64,000 nucleotides of DNA, from contig NHDG01000067.1 of NCBI GenBank assembly GCA_002167285.1, positions 86,093-150,092 of the forward strand. The letters are read 5' to 3'. The translations under genes were made by a program, and so were the position numbers. Within the stretch, counting starts at the first letter, position 1, and each line of letters starts with the position of its first letter. Shown piece after piece: positions 24,940 to 33,372 of this stretch. The stretch comes from Planctomycetia bacterium TMED53 (GTDB lineage: Bacteria; Planctomycetota; UBA8108; UBA1146). The notes under the pieces were generated by a model. That model was given only the letters and a program-made list of their open reading frames with translations. It was not told where the DNA came from and ran no database searches.

Positions 24940-25340
24940 TCCAAGATCACCTGCAGGTAGCCATCCACATCAGTCGAATCGATGACCACTTCCCACAATC
25001 CAGGTACTCCCAAATCAGAGAGCGCTTTATAGATCACATTGCCACCATTACCGAAAAATGTTTCGTCATAAATTTTGAAGTTAAAATTATCAAAGATCCG
25101 AATCCGTACGATTCCATCAAACTTCAATCCATCGAGAGTGACGAAGGCATCACTTAAAGTCGTGAACCAGAGGTAGCTCTCTGAGTAGTAGAAGTTTGAA
25201 AAATCGCCCGAATAGGTGAAGAGCTGTGAATCTCGGGTGACCAAAGGGTCATTGATGCAACTGCCACAGCCGTAGTTCTTGCACCCCGAAGATAAGATCA
25301 ACACCGCTGCCAACCCTGCAGCCAAAACACGAGAAGACAT
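24936..25340 (-). CDS. Small lipoprotein of unknown function
   Basis: This 134-residue protein has a lipoprotein signal ending in the lipobox LILSSGC, then a Cys-rich start (CKNYGCGSC). The beta-rich remainder (VRIRIFDNFNFKIYDETFFGNGG ... LWEVVIDSTDVDGYLQVIL) resembles a small beta-sandwich or pre-peptidase C-terminal type fold; I cannot name a family. ATG 25340 puts the hydrophobic segment at the very N-terminus; the frame extends to 25352. It faces the M1 peptidase gene divergently across about 250 bases. Confidence 0.75.
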   Translation of the reverse strand: MSSRVLAAGLAAVLILSSGCKNYGCGSCINDPLVTRDSQLFTYSGDFSNFYYSESYLWFTTLSDAFVTLDGLKFDGIVRIRIFDNFNFKIYDETFFGNGGNVIYKALSDLGVPGLWEVVIDSTDVDGYLQVILD

Positions 25341-25592
25341 CGTTACTCCCATCCAGAGACCTTCATGGCCTCAGAAGATAGACGTACCGCCGCTTCGATT
25401 ATTCATCGGTTTTTTATCTGCCAGAAACCACCCGCCCAACCAGACCAGTAGGATGGTCCCAAATTCGCCTATTCAAGCTATGCGGGTCTATTTCTTCGTA
25501 GATTCAGCCGTCACCTCTCGGCTATCCTGTGGATTGGCTCTGGGATTTTAATTCCCGTTTCCTGGACAGCTTCCCCTGAGAAAGGTCACTTT

Positions 25593-28241
25593 ATGCGGCT
25601 CAACACAATGTGCATCCGCCTGTGCCTCACCGCCCTGATTCTCCTTCTGGTCTCACCCATCGGCTGGGCCCACGATCCATTTGACGAGATTCCCCCACCC
25701 TTCTTGGTCGTCGACAAACTCGAGCGGGAAGACCCTTTCCGCCAACTGGATGATGTTTTACCGACCCCCAATGAGTCGCGACTCGGTTCCGGTGCACCGG
25801 GACCTGGATACTGGCAACAAAAGGTCGATATGGAAATCGACGTAACTCTCGATGCCGTAAACCATCAACTCGATGGTCATGAGAAGGTGACCTACCACAA
25901 TAATTCACCCCACACTCTGACCTACCTTTGGATGCAACTGGATCAGAATCGCTTCCGCGAAGATTCGATTGGAAATCGCTCAAGAGCGACAGACCCCAAC
26001 GACGAACAAAGCATTCGCTGGCTGAGACGCCTCGCTTTCCAGCAACAGTTCGAGGGCGGTTTTCAAATTGAATCGATCGTCGATACTGCAGGAAACGCTG
26101 TTCCCTTTATCATCAACGACACTCTCTTGAGAATTGATCTCCCCAAGCCATTGGCTCCGGGAGAAACCTTCACCTATTCCTTGAAGTGGCAGCACAATAT
26201 CGTCAACGCCAAAGTCCTTCGCGCCCGTGGAGGTTACGAATGGTTTGAAGATGCGGGTAATGCCATCTACGAGATGGCGCAGTGGTTTCCGCGCATGTGC
26301 GCCTACACCGATTACGCCGGATGGCAAAACAAACAATTCATCGGCAGTGGTGAGTTCACATTGGAGTTCGGTGATTACCTCGTCAATATCACCGTGCCCG
26401 ACACCTTTGTCGTCACTGCAACCGGGGAACTGACCAACTCTGACGAGGTCATGACCGAAACACAAATGAAGCGCCTCAAGGAATCGGAGACTGCGGCGAA
26501 ACCGATGTTTGTCATCACGCCGGAGGAGGCCCTCGCCAATGAAGAGAAGGAAGCCACCGGCACGCGTACTTGGAGATTTGACGCCAAGAATGTTCGCGAC
26601 TTCGCCTGGGCAGCCTCCCCAAAGTTCATCTGGGACTCTCTTGGAGTCGAGGTTCCCGGTGGTGAACTCACGATGGCGATGTCCTTCTACCCCAATGAAG
26701 GCGAGCCTCTGTGGAGTAAATACTCAACCCATGCCATCGCCCACACTCTCGAGGTCTTCTCTGAGATGTGTACTCCCTACCCCTACCCCGTCGCCATCAG
26801 TGTGAATGGTCCTGTCGGTGGCATGGAATACCCGATGATCTGCTTCAACGGCCCGCGCCCGGAGAAGGACGGCACCTACTCTGAACGAACAAAGTACGGC
26901 CTGATCGGCGTCATCATCCACGAAGTCGGACACAACTGGTTCCCGATGATCATCAACTCGGATGAGCGTCAGTGGACGTGGATGGATGAGGGACTCAACA
27001 CCTTTGTACAATTCGTCACTCAACTCTCGTGGGAAGAGAAATACCCTTCTCGCCGTGGTGAAGCACGCAACATCACCGGTTTCATGACCAGCCCGAATCA
27101 GATGCCGATCATGACCAATAGCGAGCAACTGATTCAGTTCGGCAACAACGCCTATGCCAAGCCCGCCACCGCCCTCAATATCCTGCGCGAGAGTGTCATG
27201 GGCCGTGAACTCTTCGATTTCGCGTTCCGTGAATACTGCAAACGTTGGGAATTCCGTCGCCCCGAGCCCGCAGACCTCTTCCGTACCCTTGAAGATGCCA
27301 GCGGCATGGATCTGGATTGGTTCTGGCGCGGTTGGTTCTACACCACCGATCACGCGGATCTCGCCATCGAGAGTGTCGTTCGTTACCACATGGACAGCGG
27401 CAATCCGGATGTCGAGAAGCCCCTCCAAAAAGAGGAGCGCGACAGCGATCCAGAGTGGATCAGCCGAACCAACAACAAGGATATTCCATTCCGTAGCGAT
27501 CGCTTCCCGGAGCTGCTCGACTTCTACAATAGCTTCGATGAACTCGATGTCACCGCTGAGGATCGCCGTGGTTACGAAGCCTTCCTCGCACGACTCGATG
27601 CCGGTGATGAAGAACTCCTCAATCGGGATTGGAACTTCACCGTCATTCGCTTGCGGAACTACGGAGGTCTAGTGATGCCAGTTCCAGTACGCATCACCTA
27701 CTCCAGTGGAAAAACTGAAGAGCAGCACCTTCCCGCTGAATTGTGGCGCTCCAATCCGCGGGTGATTTCACGTCTTCTCGTCACTCCAGAACCGGTGGTC
27801 AAGGTCGAGATCGACCCCAACCTGGAAATCGCCGATGGAGATCGCAGCAACAACACCTATCCTCAAGAGATCGACCAAAAACGCTTCCGAATTCGTCCTG
27901 ATTCCGATCGATCAAACCCGATGCAACGCTCCCGTGATGAAAGATTGCTGAAAGAAGCAGAGCTGGCTGCAGGAAGGTTGGGTCAAGAGATCGCCAAGCG
28001 CATCGCCTCCAACACCGTGGGAACCCCAGTGCCAGCAGCTTCTGGAATCATCTCTGAGTTACGCCAAGACTTCTTCAATGATCCCTTCGGATCTGAGTTC
28101 TCCGTCTTCGATTTCGAAGGTGAAGAAGGCATCGCCCGCATCTATTCGGTCGGGCCCGATGGCGATCCTGGAACCGCTGACGATTTGACGTGGATTGTTC
28201 GTAAGGATGGTCACATCGATTGGTGGATCTCCGAAAAATAA
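25593..28241 (+). CDS. M1-family (gluzincin) metallopeptidase, exported
   Basis: This 882-residue protein starts with a signal peptide (LCLTALILLLVSPIGWA). The N-terminal beta domain is followed by a catalytic domain with an exopeptidase-like GGMEYPM (about 408) and the zinc site HEVGH (443-447) with the third ligand Glu466 in WMDEGLN, the HExxHx18E spacing of M1. The remainder includes a beta-domain and a helical tail. The very C-terminus (FEGEEGIARIYSVGPDGDPGTADDLTW) resembles the end of type II pseudopilins, as in the PHP protein. It probably acts in the periplasm or outside the cell on peptides. A strong terminator follows directly, so it is a single-gene unit. Confidence 0.92.
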   Translation: MRLNTMCIRLCLTALILLLVSPIGWAHDPFDEIPPPFLVVDKLEREDPFRQLDDVLPTPNESRLGSGAPGPGYWQQKVDMEIDVTLDAVNHQLDGHEKVTYHNNSPHTLTYLWMQLDQNRFREDSIGNRSRATDPNDEQSIRWLRRLAFQQQFEGGFQIESIVDTAGNAVPFIINDTLLRIDLPKPLAPGETFTYSLKWQHNIVNAKVLRARGGYEWFEDAGNAIYEMAQWFPRMCAYTDYAGWQNKQFIGSGEFTLEFGDYLVNITVPDTFVVTATGELTNSDEVMTETQMKRLKESETAAKPMFVITPEEALANEEKEATGTRTWRFDAKNVRDFAWAASPKFIWDSLGVEVPGGELTMAMSFYPNEGEPLWSKYSTHAIAHTLEVFSEMCTPYPYPVAISVNGPVGGMEYPMICFNGPRPEKDGTYSERTKYGLIGVIIHEVGHNWFPMIINSDERQWTWMDEGLNTFVQFVTQLSWEEKYPSRRGEARNITGFMTSPNQMPIMTNSEQLIQFGNNAYAKPATALNILRESVMGRELFDFAFREYCKRWEFRRPEPADLFRTLEDASGMDLDWFWRGWFYTTDHADLAIESVVRYHMDSGNPDVEKPLQKEERDSDPEWISRTNNKDIPFRSDRFPELLDFYNSFDELDVTAEDRRGYEAFLARLDAGDEELLNRDWNFTVIRLRNYGGLVMPVPVRITYSSGKTEEQHLPAELWRSNPRVISRLLVTPEPVVKVEIDPNLEIADGDRSNNTYPQEIDQKRFRIRPDSDRSNPMQRSRDERLLKEAELAAGRLGQEIAKRIASNTVGTPVPAASGIISELRQDFFNDPFGSEFSVFDFEGEEGIARIYSVGPDGDPGTADDLTWIVRKDGHIDWWISEK

Positions 28242-28262
28242 TACCACTGAAATTTTGACGAC

Positions 28263-28319
28263 GAGCGGATCCGCAGGAGGACAGAGGACGACCTCCTGCC
28301 CGGATCCGCTCTTTTTTTT
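28263..28319 (+). terminator. Strong intrinsic terminator of the M1 peptidase gene
   Basis: GAGCGGATCCG plus CAGGAGG pairs with CCTCCTG plus CGGATCCGCTC around a loop of about 11 bases, followed by nine T residues (28311-28319). It is one of the few textbook terminators in the window. Confidence 0.95.
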
Positions 28320-28378
28320 GCCCCAGCTCTCACTTCACTTCTTCAAATCCCCACCCACCTGCGTTCTTCACACCTTTT

Positions 28379-28404
28379 CATGGCCCTATTTCATGGCCCT
28401 ATTT
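28379..28404. repeat. 13-bp tandem duplication
   Basis: CATGGCCCTATTT occurs twice in a row, about 90 bases upstream of the propeller-dockerin gene. Likely slippage; no function is evident. Confidence 0.7.
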
Positions 28405-28491
28405 CATTAACCGAATTCCATTTCAAATCCCTGGAAGATGGCACTCGTCTTGCAATGCCTCCCTCCCGCCCTAATCACGAGGAGGAGAATC

Positions 28492-30108
28492 ATGCGTGGC
28501 GATCGTCATCTATTGACCTACTTTATTGGCTGTCTGTTTCTGGCTCTCATCGGCCTATTGATCTTTCAAAGCAGTGGATACTCGCAAACTTCTGGATACT
28601 CGACAGCCCCACCTTTGATCGTTGCAGATACGAGCCGTGATCACCTGATCGGGCTCAAGGATCTCGATGGGGATGGTTTCTATTTTTCCCCCGAAGAGCA
28701 CTCCATCCTTCTCACCGAACTTTCCGGGATCGACCTCTCGATCCCAGCAGCTCTACTCAGTCGGCCCGATGATTTGCTTCTTTTGGATGGGGGGAGCGTC
28801 GATCAACTGATCTCCTTACGCGATCTCGATGGAGACGGCAGCTGGATTGGCAATGGTGAAACTAGCGTGCTTTACGATGGCGGAAATTCGATCCCTGATT
28901 GGGTCTACCCAACGGCTCTATGCCGAGATCCAGCTTCTGTACAAGGCGTTGAAACTCTTTACGTCGCCGATCGCAGTACCACCCGAAGAAGAATTCTGCA
29001 ACTGCGAGATCTCGACGGCGACGGTTCTTTCAGCACCGGTGAAGCTCAAATCTGGTGGAGCGTTTTGAATGGCCCAAATATCGATCCTTCTTTTCTCCCG
29101 ACAGAACTGCTCGCTATCGCTCCTTCCGAGTTACTGGTTGTCGATGGGCCTCGTGGGCTGATTCACCGTGCTCACGATATCGACGGTAATGGCATCATCG
29201 ACACTGATGCCGAATGGTCCCCCTGGTTCGTAGCCCCCAGTGATTTCGGCATCACCCGTATCTCCGATTTCCAGCGTGGAGACGATGGACGATTTTGGCT
29301 GACTGATGATGTGAGTGGTCAGGTGTTTATCTTCGAAGATTCCGACAGCAGTGACCGCATCGATCGCAATGAGGAAGTCATTCTCTTTACCTCGAAATCT
29401 TCACCGCGTTCAATATGGCCCCACCCTAGCACGGGGGCATTCATCGGAGATGGCGAGACCGATACTCTTTGGTTTTGCCGAGATGAAGATGGCGATGGAT
29501 CTGCTTTTGGAAATGAAGAGTGTATTGCACTACTCCCTGATTCTTTCGCAGATCTATCGACTCCATCAGCGATCAGCGGCCCCCAAGGTTGGCAAAGTTT
29601 GCAATTTGAAAGCATCGATCCTCCATGGGTCTCACGAGAAGGGCAGGTAGTCGAGATCCATGGCGATGGTTGGAGTACGGGAGTTCCGATTTCCTTACAG
29701 GTATCGGGCACAGAGATACCGGCGACCAGTGTACTCCCACAAAGAATCGTTGCAGATTTCCCACCTCTGCAGGAAGGAGTCCACGACTTGTGGATCCAGT
29801 CCGGTCAGTGGCACGGTTATATTCCCGCGGCGATCACGGTTGTTCCAACTTTCATTCGGGGAGACGTCACTCGCGATCAGCACATCAATTTGGCGGATCC
29901 GCTGCGTTTACTGCAATGGCTCTATATTCCGGGAGTCCCTCCCCTGCCCTGCCTCGACGCAGCCGATGTGAATGATGATGAACTTCTGCAACTCACCGAT
30001 GCCGTATGGCTACTCGACTACCTCTTCGGTGGAGGACCGATGCCGCAGTTGCCATTTCCTGAATCAGGGCCCGATCCTGTTCAAGAGGAACAGGGCTGCG
30101 TTGAATGA
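28492..30108 (+). CDS. Secreted Ca-loop repeat / TIG / dockerin-like protein
   Basis: ATG 28492 follows GAGGAGGAG at good spacing; the frame extends to 28438. The 538-residue product has a signal anchor (FIGCLFLALIGLLIF). It then has about six repeats of roughly 50-60 residues, each built around D-x-D-G-D-G (LKDLDGDGFYF, LRDLDGDGSWI, LRDLDGDGSFS, AHDIDGNGII, FEDSDSSDRI, CRDEDGDGSAF), which suggests a calcium-dependent beta-propeller. An IPT/TIG-like domain follows (SIDPPWVSREGQVVEIHGDGW), and the C-terminus carries two dockerin-like repeats (RGDVTRDQHINLADPLRLLQ; DVNDDELLQLTDAVWLLDYLF). The role is probably cell-surface or extracellular binding; the ligand is unknown. Confidence 0.8.
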   Translation: MRGDRHLLTYFIGCLFLALIGLLIFQSSGYSQTSGYSTAPPLIVADTSRDHLIGLKDLDGDGFYFSPEEHSILLTELSGIDLSIPAALLSRPDDLLLLDGGSVDQLISLRDLDGDGSWIGNGETSVLYDGGNSIPDWVYPTALCRDPASVQGVETLYVADRSTTRRRILQLRDLDGDGSFSTGEAQIWWSVLNGPNIDPSFLPTELLAIAPSELLVVDGPRGLIHRAHDIDGNGIIDTDAEWSPWFVAPSDFGITRISDFQRGDDGRFWLTDDVSGQVFIFEDSDSSDRIDRNEEVILFTSKSSPRSIWPHPSTGAFIGDGETDTLWFCRDEDGDGSAFGNEECIALLPDSFADLSTPSAISGPQGWQSLQFESIDPPWVSREGQVVEIHGDGWSTGVPISLQVSGTEIPATSVLPQRIVADFPPLQEGVHDLWIQSGQWHGYIPAAITVVPTFIRGDVTRDQHINLADPLRLLQWLYIPGVPPLPCLDAADVNDDELLQLTDAVWLLDYLFGGGPMPQLPFPESGPDPVQEEQGCVE

Positions 30109-30127
30109 GAGCAATGGAGTGAACCGA

Positions 30128-31006
30128 TCAATCCTCGGAGGATTTATCTCCTCCGAGGAGATCTTTTAAGCCACTGGGAAGTCGATCCTCCAGTACCTTT
30201 TTGACCTGCCCCTTCACGCGATCCTTGACGATATCGGAGACGCCCTCTTCAGACCAACTGCGAAGCATCAGCAAAAAGGCTTCCCGCTCCCCTTTTGACA
30301 TCTGCCACTTCTCACTGGCAACCTCTAGAGCGTTCAATGCTCTACCGATCAATAAATCAAGCACTTCACGATATAGCTCGCCAACATTCGTCGTTTGCTC
30401 CGATTGGAGATTGGCTTCGGGGGTGAAGATCATCGCCGGAATCGTCAATGAAATTGATTCAGTTTTCCCACCCGGTAGTCGAATCTGTCCAACCAATCTG
30501 GAGTCAGTAATCGACAATTTTGATAACTCCACCAGAGGTCCTCCCTCTGAAGACTGTTCATTCTCTTTATCATTCTTCTTTGGGAGCTGATCTTTAATTT
30601 TTCGATACGCCTCAAGTAGGTTCAATTTTAATCCATTCGATCCTAATGAAGCATCAATGGTCAGCTGTACGCCATCCAATAAAAGCTCTACTTGCTGAGG
30701 AGCTTCGGAGAAAATCGAACTCAAATCCAAATAGATGATCGCAGTATCAATACTGACAAGCTCACCTTCACCGAAACTAGACGGGCTTTTCAGATTCAGA
30801 TTTTCAACTCGTAGCTTTTCGAGGCCTGGGATTTTGACCTTACTCACGGAAGTCGACCCTTGGCCTAACACGTAATCCCCCCCGAAGACGAGGGTCCTCT
30901 CGATAGCTATTGGCATACTCATCACTACGACACCAATCAAAACTAAGCATGAAAGGAGCAAAATCACCAAGATTTTGACAGATGGCTTTTTTAGCCAGCT
31001 ACCCAT
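30128..31006 (-). CDS. AsmA-like membrane-anchored protein, paralogue A
   Basis: ATG 31006 has AAGGAG 7 bases upstream; the frame extends to 31033. The 292-residue protein has one N-terminal membrane helix (VKILVILLLSCLVLIGVVVM), then a beta-rich part with the AsmA-like pattern (GLEKLRVENLNLKSPSSFGEGELVSIDTAIIYLDLSSI). A helical region of about 90 residues ends the protein. The family includes periplasmic inner-membrane proteins linked to lipid transport; assignment is by pattern only. It resembles the next gene (31193-32059) in size, layout and motif order (an N-terminal helix, then AIIYLDL- or VSYKVES-type strands, a KL(R/N)LxxIYRxLK-type helix and a helical C-terminus). The two are tandem paralogues. 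Confidence 0.65.
   Translation of the reverse strand: MGSWLKKPSVKILVILLLSCLVLIGVVVMSMPIAIERTLVFGGDYVLGQGSTSVSKVKIPGLEKLRVENLNLKSPSSFGEGELVSIDTAIIYLDLSSIFSEAPQQVELLLDGVQLTIDASLGSNGLKLNLLEAYRKIKDQLPKKNDKENEQSSEGGPLVELSKLSITDSRLVGQIRLPGGKTESISLTIPAMIFTPEANLQSEQTTNVGELYREVLDLLIGRALNALEVASEKWQMSKGEREAFLLMLRSWSEEGVSDIVKDRVKGQVKKVLEDRLPSGLKDLLGGDKSSED
30133..30165 (+). terminator. Terminator inside the convergent gene's coding tail
   Basis: CCTCGGAGGA and TCCTCCGAGG form a perfect 10-bp stem with a 6-base loop (TTTATC), followed on the plus strand by AGATCTTTT. It ends the propeller-dockerin transcript but lies entirely within the last codons (LLGGDKSSED) of the minus-strand AsmA-like gene. Confidence 0.75.
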
Positions 31007-31192
31007 ATCGATCTCCTTACCGCTCGTTTTCACTGGAGTTCAAATTGAAGAGCACTAAAGTCAGCCCATCAACCCTGCTAAATGCAGTTCTTTGCAAATC
31101 TCGAATTCAAGTGCTCATCATCTTCATAACGCCTGCTGCAGCAATGCATTCATTTTTCCTCAGGTATCACCGACGTAGAAAGAAGTCGTCGA

Positions 31193-32059
31193 TCAATCCT
31201 TAATAAGTTCCAAAGCCTTGAGAACAGTCTCTCGATCTTTATCAGAGAGATCCCAACCGGCGACAGCATCTCGAATCTCATCGACAGAGTTTTGAATGAT
31301 GCCCATCAAGATGTAACAAAAATATTGCTCGACAGTGGCAAGATCCTGGATGTGAGGCGCACGGACACTACCTCCGTTGGTTTTTGCATCATGAACTGCA
31401 TTAGTTTTCCAAATTCGCTGGGTATTCTTCTCTCGCCATAATGGAGATATCTCAGGCAACTCCATGTCGAGCTCACCCACCCAACTATTGATTTTAAAAT
31501 CGCCACCAACGAGCCGATATTTTTCGACAAACGGCGAGTACATCTTAATGACAGGACTTTCAGGAAGCGGACGATCCATTTTCACACCAGAAGCAATCTG
31601 CTCTAACCTCAGTTTTAGATGACGATAAATATCGACGAGATTGACTCTCATATCTTCACCGCTACCGAGAACCGTGACATTCACAGTGCAATTCTTAAAG
31701 AAAGTCTGAATATCAATACGTCCCTCCAACAGGCTTTCAACTTTGTAAGAAACCTGTAACTGGCCGACCTCAAGCCAGTTCTTCACCTCTGAATATTCAC
31801 CAGGGTTTGAGATCGAGAACCCCCATAGCATGAGAATCTCATACAAACCCTGATCTACATTTGGCAAGTAAGTGGCAGATTCGATTTGAGTACTTCCATC
31901 TGAAAAGATGGCGTTCCCAGTAGTCAGAACCAGATCAGTGATTTTTGAGGGCGCATTTTTTTGAAAACTTTTGTACTCCCCGATTAATACTGCAATCAAG
32001 CCACCCACTATCAAAAGCAGTGAAATCAAAAGAATCAAAAATTTTCTGTTCAACATCAT
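31193..32059 (-). CDS. AsmA-like membrane-anchored protein, paralogue B
   Basis: This 288-residue protein starts with a membrane helix (FLILLISLLLIVGGLIAVLI). The same order of beta-strands follows as in paralogue A (ITDLVLTTGNAIFSDGSTQIESATY; VNLVDIYRHLKLRLEQIASG), and a C-terminal helix ends LSDKDRETVLKALELIKD. Sequence similarity to paralogue A is low but the architecture matches. It lies 186 bases upstream of paralogue A on the same strand. Base composition here is visibly more AT-rich than in the housekeeping genes. No function can be assigned beyond a periplasmic, membrane-anchored protein. Confidence 0.65.
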   Translation of the reverse strand: MMLNRKFLILLISLLLIVGGLIAVLIGEYKSFQKNAPSKITDLVLTTGNAIFSDGSTQIESATYLPNVDQGLYEILMLWGFSISNPGEYSEVKNWLEVGQLQVSYKVESLLEGRIDIQTFFKNCTVNVTVLGSGEDMRVNLVDIYRHLKLRLEQIASGVKMDRPLPESPVIKMYSPFVEKYRLVGGDFKINSWVGELDMELPEISPLWREKNTQRIWKTNAVHDAKTNGGSVRAPHIQDLATVEQYFCYILMGIIQNSVDEIRDAVAGWDLSDKDRETVLKALELIKD

Positions 32060-32267
32060 GGTCGAATCTCATTCTTATCACGCCAGAACTTTTAAGAGCA
32101 TTCCTTCGTAGTTCTTCACGAATCATAAATCCGAAATCAGGGAACAGCAGGCCATACAGCATTGCCCCCATTGCTCACAAACTATTTTCATGAATAAAAT
32201 AAGGGAGACAAGGATCACCTGCCGTATTCTAGAGAAGGCTTCAGAAATCATTCCTTGATGGGGTTCA

Positions 32268-32612
32268 ATGAAATCAGACAAGAACTATGCCGTAGCGGTC
32301 ATCTTATCGATGATCTTTGGAGTTTTTGGTATCCAGCACTTCTATCTGGGTCGCTGGTTTCTTGGTCTTTTTGATTTGAGTCTTTCGATTTGCGCGATCT
32401 ATCACTTCGCCATTGGAAAACCGGGCTTAGCCCTGCTCTTTTTTGCTACCGACTTTATTCACACAACCATCGTCACCATCGAGTTGTTCACCGGCAAATT
32501 CAAAGATGGGAAAGGTCGGTTCGTCTGTTACCCTGGACAGAAGCTGAAAGGTCAAGAAGATGAATCGTTCCCGTTACAAGGTCAAGAAGATGAATCGTTC
32601 CCGTTACAGTGA
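32268..32612 (+). CDS. TM2 domain protein (single domain)
   Basis: This 114-residue protein has the TM2 pattern: AVILSMIFGVFGIQHFYLGRWFLGLFDL, the G-x-HxFYLGR helix-turn-helix of two membrane spans, and the following ELFTGKFKDGKGR. TM2 proteins are small two-helix membrane proteins of unknown biochemical role. The C-terminus carries an exact 10-residue duplication (GQEDESFPLQ twice) caused by a 30-bp DNA repeat that also duplicates the start of the next gene. It overlaps that gene by about 50 bases. Confidence 0.8.
   Translation: MKSDKNYAVAVILSMIFGVFGIQHFYLGRWFLGLFDLSLSICAIYHFAIGKPGLALLFFATDFIHTTIVTIELFTGKFKDGKGRFVCYPGQKLKGQEDESFPLQGQEDESFPLQ
32548..32607. repeat. 30-bp tandem duplication spanning two overlapping genes
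   Basis: Copies at 32548-32577 and 32578-32607 are identical. In the frame of the upstream TM2 gene each encodes GQEDESFPLQ; in the frame of the downstream gene each encodes a start, MNRSRYKVKK or MNRSRY-. Because 30 is divisible by 3, both frames survive. Each copy has its own ribosome-binding-like AAGG and ATG. Confidence 0.95.
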
Positions 32613-33027
32613 TTGTGGATTTGTACCTACAGCATTATTGGCGATGTTCTTGGGTAGCTTTGGAATCCACCGTTTTTACGTTGGAAAAGTAGGTACAGGA
32701 ATTTTGATGCTGTTTACCTTCGGCGGCTATGGGATTTGGACACTGATCGATTACATCATCGTTTTGACCGATGGCTTCACCGATTCAGAAGGCCGGGTTA
32801 TCAGCCGAAATCAACAAATCCAACCTGAGAGCGACTGTAACTTCATACCCGCTTTTTTCCTCTGTGCTTTCCTTGGCTTGCTTGGAGCCCACCGCTTTTA
32901 TACCGGCAAGTACCTGACCGCTATTCTGATGATCATCACCTTCGGGGGTCTCGGAATCTGGATTCTCATCGACAGTGTGATGCTCATCACAGGAGGCTTC
33001 CACGATAGTGAGGGCAAGCTCGTCTAG
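32560..33027 (+). CDS. Tandem TM2 domain protein (two domains)
   Basis: This 155-residue protein has two TM2 modules: TALLAMFLGSFGIHRFYVGKVGTGILMLFTFGGYGIWTLIDYI and FLCAFLGLLGAHRFYTGKYLTAILMIITFGGLGIWILIDSV. Each has the G-x-HRFYxGK turn and ends in the LTDGF.DSEGR-type tail. It could begin at 32560 or at 32590, since the 30-bp duplication gives two identical start sites; the duplicated residues are MNRSRYKVKK. Its function is unknown. It overlaps the preceding TM2 gene in another frame. Confidence 0.82.
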   Translation: MNRSRYKVKKMNRSRYSDCGFVPTALLAMFLGSFGIHRFYVGKVGTGILMLFTFGGYGIWTLIDYIIVLTDGFTDSEGRVISRNQQIQPESDCNFIPAFFLCAFLGLLGAHRFYTGKYLTAILMIITFGGLGIWILIDSVMLITGGFHDSEGKLV

Positions 33028-33372
33028 CAGCTGTCAGGGCTCTTCATCCACTCCCGAGGGGCCCTGCAGCCCTCCGTTCGCAGATTTTCGTCTAATTTAT
33101 TTCTGTGGGCATCACAGCGGAGATTCCCTCGATATCCCTGTCAGGGGGGCAGGACTTGCCAGGTGTCCTCTGCCTTGGCCGTCACATTTCCCAAAGAAAC
33201 CGTTCAATCTTCCCAGTAAACGGGACAAATCCATTCGAAAAAGTTAAGGTCTATAGCAGTGACCTTTGTGTGAGGAGCGGTTTTCTACTGAAACCCCCTC
33301 GCCAACCGGCGGACGCTTCTGTCCCGGTTTTGGCAACAGGGGATCCAGTGACGTTCAACGTGAGAGACAGTG
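33028..33372. other. Intergenic region upstream of the DEAD-box gene
   Basis: This stretch of about 345 bases has no protein-like ORF. GGCAGGAC and GTCCTCTGCC (about 33150-33175) could pair as a bulged hairpin, and GGGGCCCTGCAG near 33059 is GC-rich. A long 5' leader is typical for cold-shock helicase mRNAs, but I see no known leader motif. Confidence 0.35.
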
